Part shown: piece by piece, positions 16,357 through 23,762 of the stretch
Numbering within the stretch: the first letter of the stretch is position 1
Layout of the letters: each line of letters begins with the position of its first letter
NCBI GenBank assembly: GCA_034433795.1
Contig: DAOUAE010000064.1
Coordinates: 1-39,271, forward strand
DNA from: DAOUAE01 sp034433795
Lineage (GTDB): Bacteria > Chloroflexota > UBA6077 > FW602-bin22 > DAOUAE01
Length of the DNA: 39,271 nt
Direction: 5' to 3'
Program-made: the position numbers and the translations under genes
The notes under the pieces: model-generated
What the model saw: only the letters and a program-made list of their open reading frames with translations
Told to the model about the DNA's origin: nothing
Database searches by the model: none

Positions 16357-18141
16357 ATGGCACAGGCGGCGGTCCGACGGCCACCGGGCTGGTTGGAGTG
16401 GCTGGCCACCGTCGACCACAAACGGATCGGGCTGCTCTACCTGGGGACGACGTTCGTTTTCTTTTTGATCGGCGGGCTGCTGGCGCTGGTCATGCGGCTG
16501 CAGCTGGCCGGGCCCGATCTGCGTCTGATCCCCTTTGCCCTTTACAACCGTCTCTTTTCGATGCACGGGACCACCATGATCTTCCTGGTGGTCATCCCGG
16601 CGCTGGCCGGCTTCGGCAACTATCTCGTGCCGCTGATGATCGGCGCCCGTGACATGGCCTTCCCCCGGCTCAACGCCTTTTCCTACTGGCTCTACCTGGC
16701 CGGCGGGGTGCTTATGTACGCCGGGATCGTGGCCGGGGTCGTCCCCTGGGACCTGGCCGAGGCCGGCTGGACCGGCTATCCGCCGCTCTCCACCCTGCGC
16801 TACGCTCCGGGCCGGGGCCAGGACTTCTGGGTCCTGGGCCTGCACCTGGTCGGTCTCTCCAACCTGGTCGGGGCCATCAACTTTATTGTCACCATCGCCA
16901 CCATGCGCACCGCTGGCATGAGCCTCTTCCGGCTGCCGCTCTTCGTCTGGGGGGTCTGGATCACCGCCTTTATCAGCCTGGTGGCCGGCCCCTCGCTGGC
17001 CGCCGCTCTGACCCTCCTGCTTCTGGACCGCCAGTTCGGTGGTCAGCACTTCTCACCGCCGGCTGGCGATCCGGTCATCTGGCAGCATCTTTTCTGGTAC
17101 TACTCCCACCCGGCGGTCTACATTATGATCCTCCCAGCCTTCGGCATCATCTCCGAGATCCTGCCGGTCTTCGCCCAGAAACCGATCTTCGGCTACCGGG
17201 CCATCGCCTACTCGACCATCGCCATCGGCTTCATCAGTTTCCTGGTCTACGGTCACCATATGTTTACCGTGGGGATGCCGGAGATTCTCGACCTCGCCTT
17301 TGCCACCTTCACTGCGGTTATCGCCGTCCCGACCGGCATGAAGTTCTTCAACTGGCTGGCCACGCTCTGGCAGGGGGCGTTGCGCTTTGAGCCGCCGCTT
17401 CTCTTCGCCCTGGGTTTTCTGACCAGTTTTCTCATCGGGGGGATCACCGGTATCTACCTGGGGGTTGTGCCCATCGACTGGCAGGTGCACGATACCTACT
17501 TCGTCGTCGGCCATCTGCACTCTGTACTCTTTGGCGGCAGCATCTTCGGTCTTTTCGCCGGGGCCTACTACTGGTTCCCCAAGATGACCGGTCGTTTTCT
17601 GAGCCGCCGGCTGGGCGCGTTGCATTTCTGGCTGATGCTCGCGGGGTTCCATTTTACCTTTCTGCCGACCTTCATCCTGGGGCTTTTGGGGATGCAGCGG
17701 CGGATCGCCACCTACCCGCCGGGACGCGGCTGGGAGGGCTGGAACGGGCTGGCCACCGTTGGGGCGTTCCTCATAGCGCTGGGGGTGCTGGTCTTTCTGG
17801 TGAACCTGGTGGTCAGTCTGCGCCGGCCGGCGACGGCGCCGCCCAACCCCTGGAACGGAGTGACGCTGGAGTGGTTCACCGCCTCGCCGCCTCCGCCGTA
17901 CAACTTTCTGGCCGTGCCCGAGGTCCGGAGCGCCCGGCCGCTGGAGGCGCTGGGTCTGGCCGGACCGGGGGTGCCGCTCCGGGCTCCGGTGACGGTCGGT
18001 CAATGGACCGGTCAGCCGGATGCCCCGATGTCGGCGGTGCTGGCGCTGCGGCGGCGGAACCTCCTCTGGGGGGTCGTGCTCTTCGCTCTGGCGGCGGCTC
18101 TCTTTGTCACGGCCCTGATGGTGGCTCCGTCCCTGCACTGA
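16357..18141 (+). CDS. ctaD: Cytochrome c oxidase subunit I, A2-type
   Basis: A 594-residue haem-copper oxidase core with 12 membrane helices plus a likely extra C-terminal one (about 568-590). Ligands are visible: haem a His70 and His388, haem a3 His386, CuB His251, His300 and His301, and the cross-linked Tyr255. The motif YYSHPAVY carries Ala253 where A1 oxidases have the D-channel glutamate, and the Tyr-Ser pair (249-250) defines the A2 class. The K-channel Lys329 is in PTGMKFFNW. It reduces oxygen to water while pumping protons. ATG at 16357 follows GGGGGAGG. No subunit III gene is adjacent and no subunit III domain is fused. Confidence 0.95.
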   Translation: MAQAAVRRPPGWLEWLATVDHKRIGLLYLGTTFVFFLIGGLLALVMRLQLAGPDLRLIPFALYNRLFSMHGTTMIFLVVIPALAGFGNYLVPLMIGARDMAFPRLNAFSYWLYLAGGVLMYAGIVAGVVPWDLAEAGWTGYPPLSTLRYAPGRGQDFWVLGLHLVGLSNLVGAINFIVTIATMRTAGMSLFRLPLFVWGVWITAFISLVAGPSLAAALTLLLLDRQFGGQHFSPPAGDPVIWQHLFWYYSHPAVYIMILPAFGIISEILPVFAQKPIFGYRAIAYSTIAIGFISFLVYGHHMFTVGMPEILDLAFATFTAVIAVPTGMKFFNWLATLWQGALRFEPPLLFALGFLTSFLIGGITGIYLGVVPIDWQVHDTYFVVGHLHSVLFGGSIFGLFAGAYYWFPKMTGRFLSRRLGALHFWLMLAGFHFTFLPTFILGLLGMQRRIATYPPGRGWEGWNGLATVGAFLIALGVLVFLVNLVVSLRRPATAPPNPWNGVTLEWFTASPPPPYNFLAVPEVRSARPLEALGLAGPGVPLRAPVTVGQWTGQPDAPMSAVLALRRRNLLWGVVLFALAAALFVTALMVAPSLH

Positions 18142-18151
18142 GGAGGAGCCG

Positions 18152-19147
18152 ATGCGCGAGCGTCCGCCGCACGTTGTCGACCGGTTGACACGGGCGATCG
18201 TGGCCGGTTTCGTCGCCACCGCCACCATGACGGTGGTTTTGCTCCTGGCCTACGTCATCGCCACGGCGCTGGGCCGGCCGGAGCCGGCGCCGCTCTTCCT
18301 GCGCTGGCTCTGGGCGCTGACCCACAACCCGCTGGTGGATCTGGCCAGTGGGGCGCTTTTCACGGTCGTCAGCCTGCACCTGGCCTTCGGCCTGATCTGG
18401 GCCCTGGTCTACGCCGTTCTCTTCGAGCCGGTCCTGCCCGGTCCCGCGCTCGGACGGGGACTGCTTTTTGCCCTGTTGCCCTGGCTTCTGTCGGTGGTCG
18501 TGCTGTTTCCCTTCCTGGGGGCGGGGCTGTTTGGCCTGGCGCTCGGGGCCGGGCCGCTGCCGGCCCTGGGCAACCTGGTCATCCACCTGGTCTACGGGGC
18601 GACATTGGGGGTGCTGTACGACCTGGCCGATATCGTGGGGCTGGAGACCACGCCGCTTCCGCCCGATCTCCAGGCCCGGGCGATGGCCGGGGCCGAGCGG
18701 GGGGCGGCGGTCGGGGTGGTGGTGGGGCTCCTGGCCGGCGGACTCTTCGGGTTCGTCCTGGGCCAGATCCTGCCGCTGCCGGGGTTGCCTCTGCCGGCGG
18801 TGACGGTTGCGCCGGTGGTCGGGATGACCCTGGCCTTCGCGGTCCTGGGGGCGGCCCTGGGGGTGCTGCTGGGCTCGCTGGCCGGGATGGCGGTGGTGCC
18901 GGTCGAGGTGCACGCCGTTCCTCCACCGCCACCACCGCCACCGCCGGTGCCGCCGGAGCCGCTGTCTCTGCCGGCGCCCAGCCTCCTGCCGGTTCTCACG
19001 GCTCTGGGGATAGGGCTGGCGCTGAGCGGCCTGCTTTTCGGGCCGGTGGTCCTGGTGGTGGGTCTGGCCACGCTGGCCATCGCCGGTGGAGTCTGGCTGG
19101 TCGACGCCGTGGCCCAGGCTCTGGTCGGCGAGGAGGGGCCGTCCTGA
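18152..19147 (+). CDS. Polytopic membrane protein, DUF6789-like region fused to an oxidase subunit-IV-like tail
   Basis: 331 residues starting 10 nt after subunit I, with GAGGAG just upstream. The first part (1 to about 250) has about six membrane helices and begins AIVAGFVATATMTVVLLLA, like DUF6789 proteins. A run of nine prolines (257-265) then leads to a C-terminal domain (271-331) with two helices and the pattern PSLLPVLTALGIGLALSG, resembling small subunit-IV-like polypeptides of actinobacterial and chloroflexal oxidases. By position it is probably an accessory subunit or assembly factor of the oxidase. Both domain assignments are by resemblance only. Confidence 0.65.
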   Translation: MRERPPHVVDRLTRAIVAGFVATATMTVVLLLAYVIATALGRPEPAPLFLRWLWALTHNPLVDLASGALFTVVSLHLAFGLIWALVYAVLFEPVLPGPALGRGLLFALLPWLLSVVVLFPFLGAGLFGLALGAGPLPALGNLVIHLVYGATLGVLYDLADIVGLETTPLPPDLQARAMAGAERGAAVGVVVGLLAGGLFGFVLGQILPLPGLPLPAVTVAPVVGMTLAFAVLGAALGVLLGSLAGMAVVPVEVHAVPPPPPPPPPVPPEPLSLPAPSLLPVLTALGIGLALSGLLFGPVVLVVGLATLAIAGGVWLVDAVAQALVGEEGPS

Positions 19148-19218
19148 GCGATCGGCGTCGGGTCCGGTCTCAGTGGGCGGCGGTTGGCAGTATGGTTGGC
19201 AGTTCAGGGGGTGAAAGC

Positions 19219-19443
19219 ATGCCCGAGGACCCGGTGTGTCATCGGATGGTTGCCCCGGCCAATGCGCGGGGTGGGCGAGCGGTCTACCAGGGCCGCGTCT
19301 ACTATTTCTGCTCGCACGCCTGCTGGCACACCTTCGTCCGCTGGCCGGCCCGCTATGGGCGGCCGGGAGGGCCGGCCGCTGCGGGCGGGGCTGGTCAGAG
19401 AGCGGAGGCGGGACCGTCGTCGTCCCCGTCCGCAACCGCCTGA
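19219..19443 (+). CDS. YHS-domain protein
   Basis: A 74-residue protein whose residues 3-46 match the YHS pattern: DPVCHRMV, then YQGRVYYFCSHACWHTF and a final P..RY. Cys7, Cys31 and Cys35 are the likely metal ligands (YHS domains are linked to copper or other metal handling). The tail is low-complexity. ATG at 19219 is preferred (GGGGGTGA upstream) over ATG at 19192. Its place 71 nt after the oxidase genes makes a role in metal supply to the oxidase possible, but this is inference. Confidence 0.75.
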   Translation: MPEDPVCHRMVAPANARGGRAVYQGRVYYFCSHACWHTFVRWPARYGRPGGPAAAGGAGQRAEAGPSSSPSATA

Positions 19444-19473
19444 GGCCAGGCCAGCCTGGAGAGCGCCGGCCTA

Positions 19474-19502
19474 TTGACAGGCCTGGTGGGCTCTGCTAAA
19501 AC
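19474..19502 (+). promoter_or_regulatory. Promoter of the peptide-type ABC transporter operon
   Basis: TTGACA (19474-19479), a 17-bp spacer and TAAAAC (19497-19502), preceded by TGC as an extended -10. The start codon of the first permease is 33 nt downstream. Confidence 0.65.
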
Positions 19503-19535
19503 GCTGTCAGGACGATCCCTCGCGGTGGGGAGCCT

Positions 19536-20615
19536 ATGTCGGTTGGCAGCGTGGCAGTGGCCCGCCAAACCCTCGGGCGCTGGAGCCTTCTTGCTGAGCG
19601 TCTCTGGCGTAGTTACCTGGTTCGTCGGCTTCTGAAAGCCCTCGTGACCATTTATCTGGTCACCACGTTCACCTTCTTCCTTGTGCGTCTGATGCCGGGT
19701 AACCCCATCGATGTCTACGTTCACGGCCTGATCGCCGAGTACGGTATGACCTACGAAGAGGCCCGGATGCAGGCGGCGGCTCTCTTCTCGATTGATCTGG
19801 ATACTCCCCTCTATGTGCAGTACCTGAGTTACCTGAGGAACCTGCTCCAGGGCAATCTTGGCAATTCGCTGCTCTCTCAGGGAACAACGGTCACCAGCCT
19901 GATCTTGCGGTATCTCCCCTGGACTCTTTTTAGTGTGGGAACCGGCTTGCTCGTTAGCTTTCTCTTGGGGATCGTCCTGGGTCTGATCATGGCCTACAAG
20001 CGCGAATCGCTGCTGGACCAGATCCTTTCAGCCTTCGCCTCGATCACCAGTTCGGTGCCCAACTTCCTTGTCGGTATGCTGCTGGTGGTCTTTCTGGGCG
20101 TCCAGTGGAAGATCCTGCCGATCGCCGCGATGCGGGGGTCGCTCTCGCCGGGAATCCAGCCGGAGTTCAGCCTGACCTTCGTCGCCGATGCTCTCTTTCA
20201 CGCGGCCCTGCCTATCGCCACCTATGTTCTCACGACCATCGGCACCTGGATGTTGACAATGAAGAGCAGCACCATCGCCGCGTTGGAGGAGGACTATGTG
20301 GCGGTGGCGCGCGCCCGTGGGCTGCGCGATCGGCGGATCACGACTGCTTACGTGGGGCGCAACGCCATCCTTCCGCTCTTCACCCAACTCACGATCTCGG
20401 CCGGCTTTATTGTTGGCGGCTCGGTGCTCATCGAGTTCATTTTCGTCTACCAGGGTATCGGCTATGTGCTCAACAGCAGCATCGCCCAGCGTGACTATCC
20501 GGTGATGCAGGGGGTGTTCCTGGTCATCACCATCTCGGTGGTCGTGGCCAACCTGGTGGCGGATCTCCTGTACGGGCGGCTTGACCCGCGGATTCGTGTT
20601 GGGGGAGGGTCGTGA
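19536..20615 (+). CDS. ABC transporter permease, DppB/OppB type
   Basis: A 359-residue inner-membrane permease of the peptide/nickel uptake family. It has six membrane helices, the first at about 35-50 (VTIYLVTTFTFFLVRLMPG, with the family's RLMPGNP motif). The coupling loop EAA-type motif reads EEDYVAVARARGLRDRRI, and the C-terminus LYGRLDPRIR is typical. ATG at 19536 follows GGTGGGGAG by 3 nt. It is the first gene of an operon with a second permease, two ATPases, a small membrane protein and a lipoprotein receptor, and overlaps the next start by one base (TGATG). Confidence 0.93.
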   Translation: MSVGSVAVARQTLGRWSLLAERLWRSYLVRRLLKALVTIYLVTTFTFFLVRLMPGNPIDVYVHGLIAEYGMTYEEARMQAAALFSIDLDTPLYVQYLSYLRNLLQGNLGNSLLSQGTTVTSLILRYLPWTLFSVGTGLLVSFLLGIVLGLIMAYKRESLLDQILSAFASITSSVPNFLVGMLLVVFLGVQWKILPIAAMRGSLSPGIQPEFSLTFVADALFHAALPIATYVLTTIGTWMLTMKSSTIAALEEDYVAVARARGLRDRRITTAYVGRNAILPLFTQLTISAGFIVGGSVLIEFIFVYQGIGYVLNSSIAQRDYPVMQGVFLVITISVVVANLVADLLYGRLDPRIRVGGGS

Positions 20616-21511
20616 TGGCCGGTGCGGTCGTGGTCTCTCGACCCTGGCGGCGAGCCGGACGGCCCCGGCTGCTCTGGCTGCGGCTGCTGGCTCGGAACCC
20701 AGTGGGCTTTCTGGGCTTTCTCGGGGTCATCTTTTTCGTGGTCTTCTCCTTTGTGGGGCCGCTCGTGGTTCCGCTGGATACCTCGTCGGATATGACGAAG
20801 ATCTACGCGCCGCCTTCCTGGGCGCACCCGCTGGGCACCGATTACCAGGGGCGCGATGTCTGGTCGCAACTGGTCCACGGCGGGCGCGAGGTGATCATCG
20901 TGGCCTTTCTGGCGGCTGCCCTCTCGACGTTTGTGGCTGTCTTCTTCGGGGCTCTGGCCGCCTTTGTCGGTGGGCGAGTGGATGGTCTGATCACCTTCCT
21001 CACCGATTTTGTTCTAACCGTTCCGCAATTTCCGCTGCTGGTCGTTCTTTCGGCCTTTATCAAACTGAACAACATCTGGCTGCTGGCGGTGCTCCTGGCT
21101 GCCCTGGGCTGGCCCACGCTGCTGCGAGCGGTGCGGGCTCAGGTCCTCTCACTCAAGGAGCGCGACTATGTTGAGGCCGCCCGTGCTCTGGGACTGGGGA
21201 CACGGCACATTATCTTTGCTGAGATCCTGCCGAACATGCTGAGCTACATCGCCATCGCCTTCGTTCTGGCGATGACCCACGCGGTCTACGCGCAGGCCGG
21301 GCTGGTCTTCCTGGGGCTGGTGCCCCTGTCGGGCACGAACTGGGGGGTGATGATCAATCTGGCCTGGGTCCGGGGGGCGATCTTCTATAGGGATAGTCTC
21401 CTTTACATTCTCGGTCCCATCCTGGCGATCGCTCTCTTCCAACTGGCTCTGGTCTCGCTGACCCGCTCGTTGGAGGAGGTCTTCAATCCTCGTCTGCGCA
21501 CGGGAGAGTAG
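20615..21511 (+). CDS. ABC transporter permease, DppC/OppC type
   Basis: A 298-residue partner permease. An N-terminal anchor helix (about 33-52) precedes the DppC landmark HPLGTDYQGRDVWSQLVHG. The coupling motif is KERDYVEAARALGLGTRHI, and the end NPRLRTGE fits the family (usually DPRLR). Start ATG at 20615 overlaps the previous stop; GTG at 20612 is possible. GGGAGGG lies upstream within the previous gene. It forms the membrane pore with the upstream permease. Confidence 0.93.
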   Translation: MAGAVVVSRPWRRAGRPRLLWLRLLARNPVGFLGFLGVIFFVVFSFVGPLVVPLDTSSDMTKIYAPPSWAHPLGTDYQGRDVWSQLVHGGREVIIVAFLAAALSTFVAVFFGALAAFVGGRVDGLITFLTDFVLTVPQFPLLVVLSAFIKLNNIWLLAVLLAALGWPTLLRAVRAQVLSLKERDYVEAARALGLGTRHIIFAEILPNMLSYIAIAFVLAMTHAVYAQAGLVFLGLVPLSGTNWGVMINLAWVRGAIFYRDSLLYILGPILAIALFQLALVSLTRSLEEVFNPRLRTGE

Positions 21512-21514
21512 CCG

Positions 21515-22561
21515 ATGGCCCAGCCGGCGCTGCCGTTGAGCCCGACGGAGACCCTGGCTCCTGATACCGTCCTGGCGGTGCGCAATCTCTCGGTAGTCTA
21601 CCGCACCCGCCGGGGACTGGTCCAGGCAGTTCGGCAGGTGAGTTTCGCGGTCCGGCGGGGCGAGAGCCTGGCTCTCATCGGCGAGAGTGGCTCGGGCAAG
21701 ACCACTCTGGCCCTGGCGCTCATTCGTCTGCTCCCCCGTGCCGCTCAGGTCACCGGTGGCCAGATCCTCTACCAGCGCCATGGCCAGGTGGTCGACGTTT
21801 TGACACTGGAGGGGGAGCGACTGCGCCAGTTCCGTTGGCGTGAGTGCGCGATGGTCTTCCAGTCAGCCCTCAACGCCCTCAACCCGGTCCTCCGGGTGCG
21901 CGACCATTTCGTGGATACCTACCGCGCCCACTCGGGCGGCGCCCACGACCAGGTCCTGCGCCGGGCCCGTGACCTCCTGCGGCTGGTGCAGCTCGAGCCA
22001 GACCGGGTGCTGATGGCCTATCCTCACCAGCTCTCTGGTGGCATGCGGCAGCGGGTGCTCATCGCCCTGGCGCTGCTCCTGGAGCCGCAGGTCGTGATCC
22101 TCGACGAGCCGACCACCGCCCTGGATATCCTGACGCAGCGAGCGATTATCGATCTCTTGCGTCAGCTGAAGAACGATCTGCGCTTCGCCATGATCTTCAT
22201 CTCCCACGACCTGGCCCTGGCCGCCGAACTGGCCGACCGCATCGGCACCATGTACGCCGGACGGATCGTTGAGCTGGGCAGTGTCGACGATATCTTCTAC
22301 CGGCCACGTCATCCGTATACGGTGGGATTGCTGCAGGCGGTTCCCACCCTGACCCGCGACTTCCATACCATCGCCTCGATCCCGGGCTCGCCGCCTGATC
22401 TCATCGACCTGCCCCCTGGCTGCGCGTTTCATCCGCGCTGTCCGCTGGCCACGGAGCACTGTCAGCAGACGGAACCGGCTCTGCTGCTGGTTGGATCTGA
22501 GCATCAGGCGGCCTGCTTCCACTGGGAGCAGGTCACTCTCCAACGGGAGGCGGAGCCGTGA
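21515..22561 (+). CDS. ABC transporter ATP-binding protein, DppD/OppD type
   Basis: A 348-residue ATPase. Walker A GESGSGKTT, signature LSGGMRQR, Walker B VVILDEPTTALD and switch histidine ISHD are all intact. The C-terminal oligopeptide-transporter extension is present, with GCAFHPRCP and further cysteines of the form seen in DppD/DppF, which bind an iron-sulfur cluster or stabilise the tail in some members. ATG at 21515 follows the previous stop by 3 nt with GGAG upstream. Substrate class cannot be set from the ATPase. Confidence 0.93.
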   Translation: MAQPALPLSPTETLAPDTVLAVRNLSVVYRTRRGLVQAVRQVSFAVRRGESLALIGESGSGKTTLALALIRLLPRAAQVTGGQILYQRHGQVVDVLTLEGERLRQFRWRECAMVFQSALNALNPVLRVRDHFVDTYRAHSGGAHDQVLRRARDLLRLVQLEPDRVLMAYPHQLSGGMRQRVLIALALLLEPQVVILDEPTTALDILTQRAIIDLLRQLKNDLRFAMIFISHDLALAAELADRIGTMYAGRIVELGSVDDIFYRPRHPYTVGLLQAVPTLTRDFHTIASIPGSPPDLIDLPPGCAFHPRCPLATEHCQQTEPALLLVGSEHQAACFHWEQVTLQREAEP

Positions 22562-23565
22562 CCGTCCCGCTGCTGGCCCTCGAGCATGTGACCCGGACCT
22601 TCGGCAGCGGCCGACGGCTGGTCCGGGCGGTGGACGACGTCTCGCTGGCGATCGCCCCGGCTGAGATCGTCTGTCTGGTGGGCGAGTCGGGCTGTGGCAA
22701 GACGACGACGGGCAAGATCGCGGCGGGCCTTCTGCCGCCGACCAGTGGGCGGGTTCTCTTTGAGGGCGAGGATGTCGCCACCCTGCGGGGTGCGGCTTAC
22801 GACCGCTTCCGTCGGGCGGTTCAGATCGTCCACCAGGATCCCTACGCCTCGCTCAACCCGGTCCACACGGTCTACGAGATCCTCAGCGCTCCCCTCTTCC
22901 ACCACCGCCTGGTGGGCAGTCGGGCCGAGGCGCGCGAGCGGATCCGCGCGCTGCTCGAACTGGTGGATCTCACCCCGGCCGACGATTTCATCGAGAAGTA
23001 TCCCCACCAGTTGTCCGGGGGGCAGCGCCAGCGGGTCTCCATCGCCCGGGCCCTCACTGTCAGCCCGCGCTTTATCGTCGCCGATGAGGCGGTCTCGATG
23101 GTCGACGTCTCGATTCGAATCAGTCTTCTCAATGTGCTCCTGCGCCTGCGGGACCGTTTGGGCGTGGCTTTCCTTTTCATCACCCACGACCTGGCCCTGG
23201 CCAAGTATTTCGCCTGGCAGGGACGGATCGGGGTCATGTATCTGGGACGGCTGGTCGAACTGGCCCCGACGCCGGTCCTGATCCAGCAGCCTCGTCACCC
23301 CTATACCCAGGCGCTGCTCTCGGCTATCCCCGAGGCCGATCCGCAGGTGACCCGGCAGAAGAAACGGATCGCCCTGCGCAGCTGGGATATCCCCAGCCTG
23401 CTCAACATCCCGCCCGGCTGCGCCTTCCACCCGCGTTGCCCCTGGTTCGAGGCCGGCCTCTGCGACGTCCGGCGACCGGATCTGACGAGACTGGTGGATA
23501 GCCATGCGGTCGCCTGTCATGTCGCCGTGCGCCAGGCTCAGGCGGAGGTGGCCGATGGACGCTGA
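22558..23565 (+). CDS. ABC transporter ATP-binding protein, DppF/OppF type
   Basis: A 335-residue second ATPase, overlapping the first by 4 nt (GTGA). Walker A GESGCGKTT and signature LSGGQRQR are normal. Walker B reads FIVADEAVSMVD, so the usual proline after DE is alanine and the D-loop SALD is SMVD; the catalytic glutamate is kept. Switch histidine ITHD is present. The C-terminal extension has GCAFHPRCP and two later cysteines. The GTG start has GGAGGCGGAG upstream. It is expected to pair with the first ATPase as a heterodimer. Confidence 0.93.
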   Translation: MTVPLLALEHVTRTFGSGRRLVRAVDDVSLAIAPAEIVCLVGESGCGKTTTGKIAAGLLPPTSGRVLFEGEDVATLRGAAYDRFRRAVQIVHQDPYASLNPVHTVYEILSAPLFHHRLVGSRAEARERIRALLELVDLTPADDFIEKYPHQLSGGQRQRVSIARALTVSPRFIVADEAVSMVDVSIRISLLNVLLRLRDRLGVAFLFITHDLALAKYFAWQGRIGVMYLGRLVELAPTPVLIQQPRHPYTQALLSAIPEADPQVTRQKKRIALRSWDIPSLLNIPPGCAFHPRCPWFEAGLCDVRRPDLTRLVDSHAVACHVAVRQAQAEVADGR

Positions 23566-23737
23566 GGTGGGCCGGGCGGCCTTTCGTCTGGGCATGCTTA
23601 TCTTCCTGCCGTCCCTGGTGCTTCTGCTCTTTGTGCCGCGGGGGACAGCGGAGTTCGTGATCACGGTGGTGACGCTGGGCCTGAGCGGGCTGTATCTGGC
23701 CGCGGTCGTCCTGGCCGTGCGCCTGATGCGGCGCTGA
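23555..23737 (+). CDS. Small two-helix membrane protein in the ABC operon
   Basis: A 60-residue protein with two probable membrane helices (about 10-27 and 32-55) joined by a short loop and ending RLMRR. Its ATG at 23555 lies inside the end of the second ATPase gene (11-nt overlap) with GGAGGTGG upstream, so it is translationally coupled. It ends 25 nt before the receptor gene. I do not recognise a family; its position suggests an accessory component of the transporter or a chance small membrane protein. Confidence 0.6.
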   Translation: MDAEVGRAAFRLGMLIFLPSLVLLLFVPRGTAEFVITVVTLGLSGLYLAAVVLAVRLMRR

Positions 23738-23762
23738 GAAATCTTGCCCGAGGAGGGGAGTT

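Noticed and set aside
19184..19202. Direct repeat TTGGCAG twice, 5 bp apart
   Set aside because: Too short to claim as an operator; a third copy near 19541 is coding and probably chance.
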